64,000 nt of DNA from NCBI RefSeq assembly GCF_014230465.1, contig NZ_JAAXCY010000013.1:179619-243618 (forward strand), in the 5' to 3' direction. The notes beneath the pieces were generated by a model. The model saw nothing but the letters and a program-made list of their open reading frames with translations, was not told where the DNA came from and made no database searches. The stretch comes from Pseudomonas cremoris. Lineage in GTDB: Bacteria; Pseudomonadota; Gammaproteobacteria; Pseudomonadales; Pseudomonadaceae. Each line of letters opens with the position of its first letter. The stretch's first letter is position 1. The position numbers and the translations under genes are program-made. Below are positions 7,871 to 19,065 of this stretch, piece after piece.

Positions 7871-10800
7871 TTATAGCGATGGTTTCTCTGCTGTGCTATC
7901 CGAAAAATCCTCAAGGCTCATACGAAGGAAGGTAGCGGCAAAGAGTTCAGGCGGCAGGGGCAGGCTGACGATGTAGCCTTGCATCTGTTCGCAGCCCTCC
8001 GCCGCGAGGAAGGCTTGCTGCGCGGGGTTCTCTACGCCTTCGGCAATGATGGTGAATTGCATGCTGTGGCCCAGGGCGATGATGGCGCGCACGATGGCGG
8101 CGTCGTGGGGGTCGTCGGGCAGGCCGCGGACGAAGGATTGGTCGATCTTCAGGAAGTCCAGCGGCAAGCGCTTGAGGTAACTGAGGGACGAATAGCCGGT
8201 GCCGAAATCGTCAATGGCCAGTTGTACGCCCAGCCGCTTGAGCTGGTGCAGGACCTCCAGCGCCTCCTCGGCCTGGCTCATGATGAAGTTCTCGGTGATC
8301 TCCAGTTGCAGGCAACCGGGCTCCAGGTGGTAGTCGTGCAACAACTGTTCGATGCGCGACAGCAGGTTGGGATGGCGCAGTTGCGCGCCCGCGAGGTTGA
8401 CCGAGAGAGTGCCGAAATCATCAAAGGCGCCTTGCCAGGCGTGCATTTGTCGGCAGGCCTGTTCCAGTACCCAATCGCCAATCTGCAGGATCATGCCGTT
8501 CTCTTCGGCCAGGGCGATGAAGTGTTCGGGGGGCACGTCGCCAAAGGTCGGATGACGCCAGCGGATCAACGCTTCGGCGCCGATCAGTTCCTGTGTGGTC
8601 AGGCTCATCTTGGGCTGGTAGTACAGGCTGAGCTCGTCGCGTTCGATAGCGCGGCGCAGTTCATGTTCCAGGGCCACGCGCTCGTTGGCCTGGGCGGTGA
8701 GGTCGCGGGTGTAGCTTTCGACCCGGTTGCGGCCCTTGGCCTTGGAGCGGTACATCGCCGCGTCGGCGTTTTTGACCAGCGTGGCGACGTCGGTGCCGTC
8801 CTGCGGATACAGACTGGTGCCAATGCTGGCGCTGATAAAGAACTCATGTTCACCGGCCTGGAACGGCGGCGTGAAGCAGGCCAACAGTTTGTTCGCCAGG
8901 TGCGCAGCGTCGTTGGCATGTTGCAGGCCGGGTAGCAGGATGATGAATTCGTCGCCGCCCAGGCGCGCCACCGTGTCGATGTCCCGCAGTTGCTCCTTGA
9001 GGCGCACGGCAATGTCCTTGAGCAGCAAGTCGCCAATCGGGTGGCCGAGGCTGTCGTTGATGTGCTTGAAGCGGTCGAGGTCGAGAAACAGCACGGCGCC
9101 CTGTTTGCCGGTTTCCTGTTGGCCGTTGAGTGCGGCTTGCAGCCGGCTTTCGAACAGCGTGCGGTTGGGCAGGCCGGTCAACGGGTCGTGGTGCGCTTGA
9201 TAGTCCAGCCGGGCCTGGGCCAGCTTGAGGCTGGAAATGTCGGCAAACACGGCGACGAAGTGCGTGATCAGTCGCTCGCGGTTGCGCACCGCGCTGATAG
9301 TCAGCCAACTGGGGTACAGCTCGCCGTTCTTGCGACGGTTGGAGATTTCTCCCTGCCAATGCCCCTGGGCCGTCAACTGATGCCACATGGCGGCGTAAAA
9401 GGCGCTGTCGTGCAGACCCGAGGCGAGCAGGCGCGGCGTTTGGCCAAGGGCCTCGGCTTCGCTGTAGCCGGTGATCTCGCTGAAGGCGCGGTTAACGGCA
9501 CTGATGTTTTGCCGGGTGTCGGTGATCAGTACACCTTCGGCAGTGCTCTCGAACACGGTGGCGGCCTGTTGCAGTTTTTCCTGCATGAGTTGCCGTTCGG
9601 TGATGTCACGGGCGATGGTGAGCATGCAGTCTTCATCGCCAATCGGCAGCGGGCGACTGGACAGTTCGCACAGGCGAATCATGCCGTCGGCACGACGAAT
9701 ATGGCAGATGAAGTCACGGACAAAGCCATCACGCTGCATCAGTTCCAGCATGTGCTTGCGTTCGTTGAGGTCGACCCATATGCCCAGATCCAGGGTTGAT
9801 TGGTCGAGGGATGTCGCGCTGGTGAAGCCGGTAATGCGGCTAAAGCCATCATTCACTTCAATCAACAGGCCATCACGCTGGCGGCTGAGCAGCAGCCCGT
9901 CAGGGGACGCATGGAAGGCCTTGGCGAATTTTTCTTCTGAGGTTTGCAGCAGCTGCTGGGTTTCCTTGAGCTGGGTGATGTCGCGCACCACGACTACCAA
10001 GGCTTCAGTGGTGTCGAGTTGGAACGGCTCGGCGGAGATCAGGCCAGTAAAAGCCTGGCCATTGCTGCGCAGGAATGGCATCTCCAGATTGCGAATGCTG
10101 GTGGTCTGCACCCGTTGCAACAGATCGGGGCCGACGCCTTGAACGCCCCAGATATTCAGCTCGGTGGCGGTTTTCCCAACCACGTCTGCGGCGGTGAGCC
10201 CGATCTGGTCTTCGAAGGCTTTGTTCACTTCCAGCAGGCAACCATCCGACAGCCGGGCGATGACCAGAATGTCCGGGCATTGTTGGAACACCGAGGCAAA
10301 CTTCTGCTCGGACAGTTGCAATGCTTCTTCCGTGCGCTTTGCCTCGCTGATGTCGATCATCAGGCCGCGCAGCACGGGTTCATGGCCATGTTCGATCAGG
10401 CTGACGATGTCCCGTACCCACAGGCAGCGGCCGTCGGCCGTGATCACCCGGTAGTCGACGCTGTGGTCTCGATTGGCGCGGGTCTCGCGAAAGCAATAGG
10501 CTTCGGTGCGCGTGAGGTCGGCGGGGTGGATAATGTTGCGCCAGAACCCTGGAATCAACCAATGGGCGCGGGGATACCCCAGCAGTTCCTCGGCATGGGG
10601 TGATACGTAGCTGTAGGTGAAGTCGGTGACGTTGGCCTCCCAGGCAATCGCGGACAGGCTCTCCACCAGGCCGCGATAGTGGTATTCGCTGCTGCGCAGT
10701 TCCTGTTCCAGCGCGACCCTGCGGGAAATTTCCGAGCTGAGGCGGCGATTGATCCGGATCACGATGGCTAACACGGTACTCAGCAGCAGTACCGCAGGCA

Positions 10801-11614
10801 AGCCGTAGGTCAGCAGGTCGGTCCAGAACGCGCGGTGGTCGGTGAAGCTGCCTACCCAGTGTTGCTGGATGGCGTCTGTTTCTTCTGGGCTCAGGTCGGC
10901 CAGGACTTTATCCAGGATGCCCACCAGCATTTTGTTGTCGCGGGGCACGCCCATCGCCAATTGGTAGCGGTAGGGCGTTTCGCCACTCACATATAAACCA
11001 TCGAGTTTGAGTTGGCGCAGGCTCCACACGCTGGATGCCAGGTCGCCGACCACGGCATCGACTTCGTCGGTGGCCAGTGCTTGCAGCGTCGAGCTGACAT
11101 TCGGCATGGCCACCAAGTTGAGGTCGGGGTGGTGGGTTCGCAGTAATTCATGGGGTGCGTAATTTTCGACCACGGCAATTTTCAGCCCGTAGAGGTCCTT
11201 GAGGTTGTGCGGCTTGGCGCCACCCTCATGGGCAAGGATCACGATGGGGAAGTCCAGGTAGGGTCGTGTGAACGCCATATAGCTCTGGCGCTCAGGTGTG
11301 GACATGATGCCCGGCAGCAGGTCGAGCTGGTTGTTCCTGGCCTGCTCGAGCACGGCGCTCCAGCTGGCTGGCTCAATCAGTTTGATTTGAACGCCCAGGC
11401 GTTCCTGGATCAGTCGCACATAGTCAGCGGCCAGGCCCTGGTAGTGGCCTTTTTCATCACGGTATTCGAAGGGTGGCCACGAGGCGTCCACCCCCAGTTT
11501 CAGCTCCTGATGGTCCGCCAGCCAGCCACGCTCATCGTCGGTAAGAGTCAACGCGCCAGCCGTTGCGGTCCAGGTCAGCAGCGACAGCAGTAACACGGTC
11601 GGCAATCTGGGCAT
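7871..11614 (-). CDS. Periplasmic-sensor / multi-PAS / GGDEF-EAL cyclic-di-GMP protein
   Basis: 1247-residue membrane signalling protein. In order: signal peptide (residues 1-20), one SBP_bac_3 solute-binding domain (about 25-260), a transmembrane helix (around 275-295), four PAS/PAC units (about 305-800), a GGDEF domain and a C-terminal EAL domain. Catalytic motifs look intact: RDID inhibitory site five residues before GGDEF, and EAL with DDFGTGYSSL. Both synthesis and breakdown of cyclic-di-GMP are therefore possible, gated by a periplasmic ligand. ATG at 11614 is chosen because it starts a good signal peptide; the longer frame adds 35 residues of unlikely sequence. It ends 15 bases from the tRNA. 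P. putida has a similar protein beside rpoD. Confidence 0.88.
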   Translation of the reverse strand: MPRLPTVLLLSLLTWTATAGALTLTDDERGWLADHQELKLGVDASWPPFEYRDEKGHYQGLAADYVRLIQERLGVQIKLIEPASWSAVLEQARNNQLDLLPGIMSTPERQSYMAFTRPYLDFPIVILAHEGGAKPHNLKDLYGLKIAVVENYAPHELLRTHHPDLNLVAMPNVSSTLQALATDEVDAVVGDLASSVWSLRQLKLDGLYVSGETPYRYQLAMGVPRDNKMLVGILDKVLADLSPEETDAIQQHWVGSFTDHRAFWTDLLTYGLPAVLLLSTVLAIVIRINRRLSSEISRRVALEQELRSSEYHYRGLVESLSAIAWEANVTDFTYSYVSPHAEELLGYPRAHWLIPGFWRNIIHPADLTRTEAYCFRETRANRDHSVDYRVITADGRCLWVRDIVSLIEHGHEPVLRGLMIDISEAKRTEEALQLSEQKFASVFQQCPDILVIARLSDGCLLEVNKAFEDQIGLTAADVVGKTATELNIWGVQGVGPDLLQRVQTTSIRNLEMPFLRSNGQAFTGLISAEPFQLDTTEALVVVVRDITQLKETQQLLQTSEEKFAKAFHASPDGLLLSRQRDGLLIEVNDGFSRITGFTSATSLDQSTLDLGIWVDLNERKHMLELMQRDGFVRDFICHIRRADGMIRLCELSSRPLPIGDEDCMLTIARDITERQLMQEKLQQAATVFESTAEGVLITDTRQNISAVNRAFSEITGYSEAEALGQTPRLLASGLHDSAFYAAMWHQLTAQGHWQGEISNRRKNGELYPSWLTISAVRNRERLITHFVAVFADISSLKLAQARLDYQAHHDPLTGLPNRTLFESRLQAALNGQQETGKQGAVLFLDLDRFKHINDSLGHPIGDLLLKDIAVRLKEQLRDIDTVARLGGDEFIILLPGLQHANDAAHLANKLLACFTPPFQAGEHEFFISASIGTSLYPQDGTDVATLVKNADAAMYRSKAKGRNRVESYTRDLTAQANERVALEHELRRAIERDELSLYYQPKMSLTTQELIGAEALIRWRHPTFGDVPPEHFIALAEENGMILQIGDWVLEQACRQMHAWQGAFDDFGTLSVNLAGAQLRHPNLLSRIEQLLHDYHLEPGCLQLEITENFIMSQAEEALEVLHQLKRLGVQLAIDDFGTGYSSLSYLKRLPLDFLKIDQSFVRGLPDDPHDAAIVRAIIALGHSMQFTIIAEGVENPAQQAFLAAEGCEQMQGYIVSLPLPPELFAATFLRMSLEDFSDSTAEKPSL

Positions 11615-11719
11615 AACGGTCTCGTTATGGCACGGGGAATGTTTCGAGTGTAGACGGGCATTGCGGGGGAGGGGTGTTGCGCAGCGGTTAACCGATAGAA
11701 AGGAACCGATAGAAAGCAA

Positions 11720-11743
11720 AACCCCCGGCCTGGGCCGGGGGTT
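11720..11743 (-). terminator. Rho-independent terminator of the rpoD operon
   Basis: On the minus strand, AACCCCCGGCC-CA-GGCCGGGGGTT followed by TTGCTTTC, a few bases past the rpoD stop. A strong GC stem with a short T-run; it ends the rpsU-dnaG-rpoD block. Confidence 0.85.
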
Positions 11744-11749
11744 CTGTTA

Positions 11750-13600
<1,851 letters not shown>

Positions 13601-13667
13601 AACACCCTATCCACTGAAGGTCTTGGCGGGCAAAAAACAAGCCGAGGATTATACCCGAGCTATGACC

Positions 13668-15638
13668 TCACACGCCAGCTGAGGTCGGGTTTGATGCGGA
13701 AACATTCTGTTTTAAGAGGTCGCGCATCTGTTTTGCTATCTGAATTTGCTCTTCAGCCGATAATCCCGGCTGCCTTGCTCTCTTGATGAGTTCATCGAGG
13801 GTCTGCGTGTGCTGACCCGCGGATAACCTAGTAATGGTGTCTAAAAACTGTTGTTCAAGGTTATCGCCGTCAATTAGCCACTCCTTTTCCGCGAGCGCTC
13901 TCAACAGTCGGCCTTGTTCGGTGCCATGCCAACGAGCCATCAACTGAATAGAGTTTAGCTTAGGATTTTTCTGCACGGCTTCGATCAGTGCGATCAGCAC
14001 CTGGGCATAGGTGTTGCTCTCATTGGCAAAATGATCGGCACTTTCTACCCTGCTCGCCAATTGCGGATGGTGGATCAAGGTGCGTAACGCAATAAGTGTC
14101 GGAGCTTCTACGGCAACCGGAGTCCGGGGGGCATAGTTTTCGTCGCGGTCACCGCGCTTGCCGTTCTTGCTCCAGGGTTTCTTGTCCCATTTTTTGCCGC
14201 CGGCGCCGGGTTTTTTCGGTGTCCACTCCTGCTGGGGCGCGTAGGCCTCCTGCGGTTGGTGGAAGTCGGAGTAGTCCGGCATCGCGTCGTAATCCATGCC
14301 CGGGTCGTAGGCTGGTGGTGCATCCTGTGGTGCGCTGTGCACCAGTTGGCTGACGGCTTCGCCGCTCAGGCCAGTGATTTCCAGCAAGCGCTGACGCATC
14401 AAGGTGCGCAGGTTAGCGCCCGGTACTTTGTCGATCAGCGGCGCTGCGAGGGTGGCCATGTGGGCCTTGCCTTCGAGTGAGCGCGGGTCGGCTTCTTCGG
14501 TCAGTTGCTGGAAGAAATAGTCCGCCAGCGGCTGCGCGTGTTGGTTGATGCGTGCGCGGAAGGCGTCTGTGCCTTCGGATCGCACAAGGGTGTCCGGGTC
14601 TTCACCTTCGGGCAAGAACAGGAAGCGTGCGCGGCGCCCGTCCTGCAGGCTCGACAGCGTGGCTTCAAGCGCGCGCCAGGCGGCGTTGCGGCCGGCCTGG
14701 TCGCCGTCGAAACAGAACAGCACGCTGGGTACTACGCGAAACAGGCGCTTCAAGTGTTCTTCGCTGGTGGCGGTGCCCAGGGTGGCCACGGCGTTACGCA
14801 GGCCTTGCTGGGCCAGGGCGATCACGTCCATATACCCTTCAACCACGATGATCTCATCGAGGTTGCGGTTGTTCTTGCGCGCCTCAAACAGCCCGTAGAG
14901 CTCCTGACCTTTGTGGAACACCGGGGTTTCCGGGGAGTTCAGGTACTTGGGCTTGTCATCCCCCAGCACTCGGCCACCGAAGGCGATGATGCGGCCACGG
15001 CTGTCGCGGATCGGGAACATCACGCGGTCGCGGAAGCGGTCGTAGCGCTTGCCGGTCTCGGCGTTTTCCACCAACAGGCCGGCATCGATCATGGCCTTTT
15101 GCTGAAGGGTGTCGCTGCTCAGGTGCTTGTACAGGTTGTCCCAGCCGGGCGGCGCGAAACCGAGGCCGAAATCACGGGCGATTTCGCCGGTGAGGCCGCG
15201 GCCCTTAAGGTAGTCGACGGCGGCTTTGCGTTGCGGATGACTTTTAAGCGCCTGACGGTAAAAGTCGGCAGCGGCCGTCAGCAACGGGTACAGCGGCGAA
15301 TCGGTGGGCTGTCGCGGTTTGTGGGGGCGGCCACTTTCTTCGCGGGGGATTTCCATGCCGGCGGCTTTCGCCAGGTCCTCGACAGCCTGGGGGAAGTCCA
15401 GGTTGTCGTGGTCCATCAGGAAGCCGAGGGCGTTGCCGCCCGCGCCACAGCCGAAGCAGTAGTAGAACTGCTTGTCGGGGCTGACGCTGAACGACGGGGT
15501 TTTCTCTTTGTGGAACGGGCAGCAGGCCGTGTAGTTCTTGCCGGCTTTTTTCAGTTGCACGCGCGAGCTGACAACGTCGACGATGTCGGTGCGGTTCAGA
15601 AGGTCGTCAATAAAACTTTGGGGAATCAGCCCGGCCAT
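13668..15638 (-). CDS. dnaG: DNA primase DnaG
   Basis: 656-residue primase that lays RNA primers at the replication fork. N-terminal CHC2 zinc ribbon (C-x2-H...C-x2-C in CPFHKEKTPSF...YYCFGCG, residues 40-64), the catalytic TOPRIM core around residues 260-340 (EGYMDVIALAQ, FDGDQAGRNAA), and a C-terminal DnaB-binding helical domain with a long charged linker (KKPGAGGKKWDKKPWSKNGKRG region, about 470-490) before it. Located between rpsU and rpoD as in E. coli. Confidence 0.98.
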   Translation of the reverse strand: MAGLIPQSFIDDLLNRTDIVDVVSSRVQLKKAGKNYTACCPFHKEKTPSFSVSPDKQFYYCFGCGAGGNALGFLMDHDNLDFPQAVEDLAKAAGMEIPREESGRPHKPRQPTDSPLYPLLTAAADFYRQALKSHPQRKAAVDYLKGRGLTGEIARDFGLGFAPPGWDNLYKHLSSDTLQQKAMIDAGLLVENAETGKRYDRFRDRVMFPIRDSRGRIIAFGGRVLGDDKPKYLNSPETPVFHKGQELYGLFEARKNNRNLDEIIVVEGYMDVIALAQQGLRNAVATLGTATSEEHLKRLFRVVPSVLFCFDGDQAGRNAAWRALEATLSSLQDGRRARFLFLPEGEDPDTLVRSEGTDAFRARINQHAQPLADYFFQQLTEEADPRSLEGKAHMATLAAPLIDKVPGANLRTLMRQRLLEITGLSGEAVSQLVHSAPQDAPPAYDPGMDYDAMPDYSDFHQPQEAYAPQQEWTPKKPGAGGKKWDKKPWSKNGKRGDRDENYAPRTPVAVEAPTLIALRTLIHHPQLASRVESADHFANESNTYAQVLIALIEAVQKNPKLNSIQLMARWHGTEQGRLLRALAEKEWLIDGDNLEQQFLDTITRLSAGQHTQTLDELIKRARQPGLSAEEQIQIAKQMRDLLKQNVSASNPTSAGV

Positions 15639-16030
15639 GGCGTTCTCGTCATCACTGCGTGTAAATGAGGGCCCGTGAAGTGCTCAAGCGCACGTATCGA
15701 ATGGTTTGACCATCAATCGTCTGCTTGGGCTGCCAGGAAGTGTATCTGCCGAACATGCGCTGACGTTAGTTTCTATCAGTCTTCGGCGAAGAAATGTTGC
15801 CCTGGCGTCCGGTCTTGACCAAAGGTTGGTCTCGGATGCTCTAGATGGGCACAGTCGACCGGTTCGATCGCCTGGGTGAAGAATAAGTGTGCTCGTCAGT
15901 AGCCTTGTTAGGCTCGTCAGAAGAGACGTGCACCGCTGGCAGAAGAGCCAGTCCTGACGTGTGAAGCAGTGTCTCGGTCGCGTGTGCGGCGTCAACAGTG
16001 AAGCATCAAGCGATATCCGCAAATGCCATT
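15639..16030. other. Gene-poor spacer between dnaG and rpsU
   Basis: About 390 bases (443 counted to the rpsU stop) without a supportable gene. A 112-codon open frame on the minus strand (15684-16022) has no family resemblance and an arginine/serine/threonine-rich composition typical of a chance frame. No T-run terminator, tRNA or clear promoter was recognised. It presumably holds the 5' leader and an internal promoter for dnaG-rpoD. Confidence 0.5.
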
Positions 16031-16051
16031 AGCCCGGCTGAGGGCCGGGCT
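16031..16051 (-). terminator. GC-rich hairpin after rpsU (attenuating terminator candidate)
   Basis: AGCCCGGC-loop-GCCGGGCT, about 30 bases past the rpsU stop on the minus strand. The following sequence (AATGGCATTTGC) is only weakly T-rich. In E. coli a partial terminator between rpsU and dnaG lowers primase expression relative to S21; this hairpin is in the equivalent place. Confidence 0.5.
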
Positions 16052-16081
16052 TGGCAGAAGCTTGCTACGAACGTCTGTGTA

Positions 16082-16297
16082 TTAGTACAGACGAACGGCG
16101 CGGCGCTGTTCGCGCTGAACTTTCTTGGCGTGACGCTTAACAGCGGCTGCTGCTTTGCGCTTACGCTCAGAAGTTGGCTTCTCGTAAAATTCGCGGCTAC
16201 GAACTTCAGCCAGTACACCGGCTTTTTCGCAGGAGCGCTTGAAACGACGCAGAGCTACGTCGAAGGGTTCGTTCTCTTTAACTTTGACGGCTGGCAT
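16082..16297 (-). CDS. rpsU: 30S ribosomal protein S21
   Basis: 71-residue basic protein with the standard S21 sequence ([27 protein letters not shown] ... R/K-rich C-terminus). Component of the small subunit platform needed for mRNA initiation. First gene of the rpsU-dnaG-rpoD block, divergent from tsaD across about 200 bases that must hold both promoters. Confidence 0.98.
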
Positions 16298-16499
16298 CCA
16301 GAGCTACCTTCTTTCATTACCGGGATCAACGTTCTCGTCGCAAACAATTCGCGGCTGAGGTCGTCGGTTTTTAAGGGTTGCGGATGTTAACCCCTCATTG
16401 ACCGGAATGCAAAGCCTCTGATCGAAAACCGCTAGTCGGGAGGGGGAGTGGCGACTATTATGCGCGCCTTCGAATTTAGCCTCTACAAGGCGCAAACCC

Positions 16500-17525
16500 A
16501 TGCTAGTACTGGGACTTGAAACCTCCTGCGACGAAACCGGTGTCGCACTTTACGACAGTGAACGCGGGCTCTTGGCCGACGCGCTGTTCAGTCAGATCGA
16601 CCTGCACCGCGCCTATGGTGGCGTGGTGCCGGAGCTGGCCAGCCGTGATCACGTCAAACGCATGTTGCCCCTGATTCGCCAGGTGTTGGATGAGGCCGGC
16701 TGCGTGCCGACCGAGATCGATGCGATTGCCTATACCGCTGGCCCCGGATTGGTCGGAGCCCTGCTGGTTGGGGCCTCTTGCGCTCAGGCGCTGGCCTTTG
16801 CCTGGGGAATTCCGGCCCTCGGTGTGCACCACATGGAAGGTCATTTGTTGGCGCCCATGTTGGAAAAAACACCGCCACAGTTCCCGTTCGTCGCTTTGTT
16901 GGTTTCCGGCGGCCATACGCAGTTGGTTCAGGTGGATGGCATCGGTCAATACACGCTGTTGGGCGAGTCCCTGGATGACGCTGCCGGCGAAGCCTTCGAC
17001 AAGACCGCGAAGATGATGGGGCTCAATTATCCAGGTGGTCCGGAAATCGCGCGCCTGGCCGAGAAAGGTGTTGCCGGTCGCTATACCTTCCCGCGCCCGA
17101 TGTGCGATCGCCCGGGCCTGATGTTCAGCTTCAGCGGCCTTAAAACCTCCGCGTTGAACACCTGGCAGCAGAGCGTCAGCGCCGGGGACGACAGTGAGCA
17201 AGCCCGTTGCGACATCGCACTGGCGTTCCAGCAGGCCGTGGTGGAGACTTTGACCATCAAGTGCAAGCGTGCCCTGAAACAGGCCGGCATGAAGCGCCTG
17301 GTGATCGCTGGCGGCGTCAGCGCCAACAAGGCCTTGCGAGCTTCGCTGGAAAAAATGCTCGGCGACATGAAGGGCGATGTGTTCTACGCGCGCCCAGAGT
17401 TCTGCACCGATAACGGCGCGATGATCGCCTACGCCGGCTGCCAACGCCTGCAGGCCGGGCAGCATGAAAGCCTGGCGATCAGCGTGCAGGCCCGCTGGCC
17501 GATGGAGCAGTTGTCGCCGTTGTAA
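16500..17525 (+). CDS. tsaD: tRNA N6-threonylcarbamoyladenosine transferase TsaD
   Basis: 341-residue ASKHA-fold protein that transfers threonylcarbamoyl to A37 of ANN-decoding tRNAs, together with TsaB and TsaE. The metal-binding HHMEGH motif lies at residues 110-115 (H111 and H115 as in E. coli), and the N-terminal nucleotide-binding start [14 protein letters not shown] is canonical. Formerly called gcp. Divergent from rpsU, a very common bacterial arrangement. Confidence 0.97.
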   Translation: MLVLGLETSCDETGVALYDSERGLLADALFSQIDLHRAYGGVVPELASRDHVKRMLPLIRQVLDEAGCVPTEIDAIAYTAGPGLVGALLVGASCAQALAFAWGIPALGVHHMEGHLLAPMLEKTPPQFPFVALLVSGGHTQLVQVDGIGQYTLLGESLDDAAGEAFDKTAKMMGLNYPGGPEIARLAEKGVAGRYTFPRPMCDRPGLMFSFSGLKTSALNTWQQSVSAGDDSEQARCDIALAFQQAVVETLTIKCKRALKQAGMKRLVIAGGVSANKALRASLEKMLGDMKGDVFYARPEFCTDNGAMIAYAGCQRLQAGQHESLAISVQARWPMEQLSPL

Positions 17526-17558
17526 GGACGCAGCGTGAGCCGGGTTCATCGAGCGTAT

Positions 17559-18128
17559 TTAAAAATGCCGTTCGCGCCCGGCAAACAGGTCGCGTAAATT
17601 GCCGCGGTGGCGCCAGACGATCAGCAGCGTCAACACGCTCATCGGCAACAGCGCCGCCGGTTCCTGCCAGGCCAGTAGCGGCAGGGTAAGCGGAGTGGCG
17701 ATCAACGCGGCGAGCGAGCTGGTGCGGGTCAGGTAGAACGTCAGCAGCCAGGCGAGCACAGCCAGCAGCGCAGCCGGTGGGTAGATCCCCAGCAGCATGC
17801 CGGCTGCCGTGGCGACACCCTTGCCACCGCGAAAGCGGAAGTACAGCGGGAACAAATGGCCGAGGACGGCACACACGCCGACCCAGGCCTGTTGTTGCAG
17901 GGTGAGGCCGGCGAGGCTGGCGATCAGCACGGGCAACAGGCCCTTGCACACGTCGCCCAGTAACGTCAGCACGGCAAGCTTCTTGCCGGCCAGGCGCAAC
18001 ATATTGGTGGCGCCGGCATTGCGTGAGCCACTCATTCGCGGGTCGGGATTTCCCGTCAGGCGGCTGAGCAAGATGGCGAAGGACAGCGAGCCGAGCAGGT
18101 AGGCGAGAATCGCCAGTGACCAAAACAT
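17559..18128 (-). CDS. plsY: Glycerol-3-phosphate acyltransferase PlsY
   Basis: 189-residue inner-membrane enzyme using acyl-phosphate to acylate glycerol-3-phosphate, first step of phospholipid synthesis. Five hydrophobic helices, with the conserved loops [15 protein letters not shown] (about residues 25-42), [11 protein letters not shown] (about 98-108) and the third cytosolic motif near the C-terminal HRGNLRDL. Convergent with tsaD and divergent from folB. Confidence 0.95.
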   Translation of the reverse strand: MFWSLAILAYLLGSLSFAILLSRLTGNPDPRMSGSRNAGATNMLRLAGKKLAVLTLLGDVCKGLLPVLIASLAGLTLQQQAWVGVCAVLGHLFPLYFRFRGGKGVATAAGMLLGIYPPAALLAVLAWLLTFYLTRTSSLAALIATPLTLPLLAWQEPAALLPMSVLTLLIVWRHRGNLRDLFAGRERHF

Positions 18129-18202
18129 GCTAACTATTCCGGGCGAGGACGCCCTGATTCTAACGGGGCATCGCGCCCTTGTCGTGCTGCGGAGAAGAGT
18201 GC

Positions 18203-18556
18203 TTGGACAGAGTGTTTATCGAAGGCCTGGAAGTCGACACCGTGATCGGGGCCTACGACTGGGAGCGCGGAATCCGCCAATGCCTGCGCCTGGACCTGAG
18301 TTTCGCCTGGGATAACCGCCCGGCCGCCGCCGGTGACGATCTCACCCTGGCGCTGGATTACGCCAGTGTGTCTGCGCGTATCCAGGCCTTTGCCGAGCAA
18401 TCCCAGTACCAGTTGGTGGAAACCTTTGCCGAACGCCTGGCCGAAGTGTTGATGAGCGAGTTCCAGATCCCTTGGCTGCACCTCAAGTTGACCAAGCCAG
18501 GCGCCGTTCCGGCTGCCAAGGGCGTGGGCGTGGAGATCGAGCGCGGATGTCGCTAA
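18203..18556 (+). CDS. folB: Dihydroneopterin aldolase FolB
   Basis: 117-residue aldolase of folate synthesis, making 6-hydroxymethyl-dihydropterin. Family landmarks are the start [21 protein letters not shown], the [10 protein letters not shown] strand and the C-terminal [17 protein letters not shown]. No ATG is available; TTG at 18203, with GGAG eight bases before it, gives the conserved N-terminus. It overlaps folK by 10 bases, so translation is probably coupled. Confidence 0.93.
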   Translation: MDRVFIEGLEVDTVIGAYDWERGIRQCLRLDLSFAWDNRPAAAGDDLTLALDYASVSARIQAFAEQSQYQLVETFAERLAEVLMSEFQIPWLHLKLTKPGAVPAAKGVGVEIERGCR

Positions 18557-19065
18557 CTCAGGTTTACCTTGGCCTCGGTAGCAATATCGAGCGCGAGTCA
18601 CACCTGCGTGCCGGCCTTGACGCGCTGGCGAGCTTCTTGACGGAGATTCGCTGTTCGGCTGTGTTCGAAAGCCAGCCGGTGGGGATCAAGAGCGGGCCGT
18701 TTTTCAATCTGGTGGTTTCGGCCTATACCGATCTGCCGTTGATGGAGCTGGATCGCCGGTTGAAGTTTATCGAGGCCGACAACGGTCGTTATGCACCGGA
18801 CCGCAAGGGCCTGCCGTTGGATATCGACGTGCTGCTGTATGGCGAGTTGGTGGGTAACTTCGATGGGCTGATCCTGCCGCGCGCAGAGATCCTGAAAAAC
18901 GCGTTTGTATTGTGGCCGCTGTCTTTGATGGCGCCGCAGCGAGTGCATCCCGAGGCGGGCAAGACCCTGGCCGAACTATGGCGCGATGCGCAGATCGACC
19001 AGGTGCTGGCGCCTGTCGGGTTTGAATGGCAGGGCCAGCAACTAACGCCGAGCACACTCCTATAG
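18547..19065 (+). CDS. folK: 6-hydroxymethyl-7,8-dihydropterin pyrophosphokinase FolK
   Basis: 172-residue enzyme that pyrophosphorylates the FolB product, the next step to dihydropteroate. The start [21 protein letters not shown] and the central [19 protein letters not shown] motif (R/D ligands for ATP and Mg) are typical. Start inside the end of folB (10-base overlap). Its stop overlaps the convergent cca stop by 6 bases, so the two transcripts have complementary 3' ends. Confidence 0.96.
   Translation: MSLTQVYLGLGSNIERESHLRAGLDALASFLTEIRCSAVFESQPVGIKSGPFFNLVVSAYTDLPLMELDRRLKFIEADNGRYAPDRKGLPLDIDVLLYGELVGNFDGLILPRAEILKNAFVLWPLSLMAPQRVHPEAGKTLAELWRDAQIDQVLAPVGFEWQGQQLTPSTLL

Noticed and set aside
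15684..16022. 112-codon frame in the dnaG-rpsU gap
   Set aside because: No start context, biased composition and no recognisable family; treated as non-coding.
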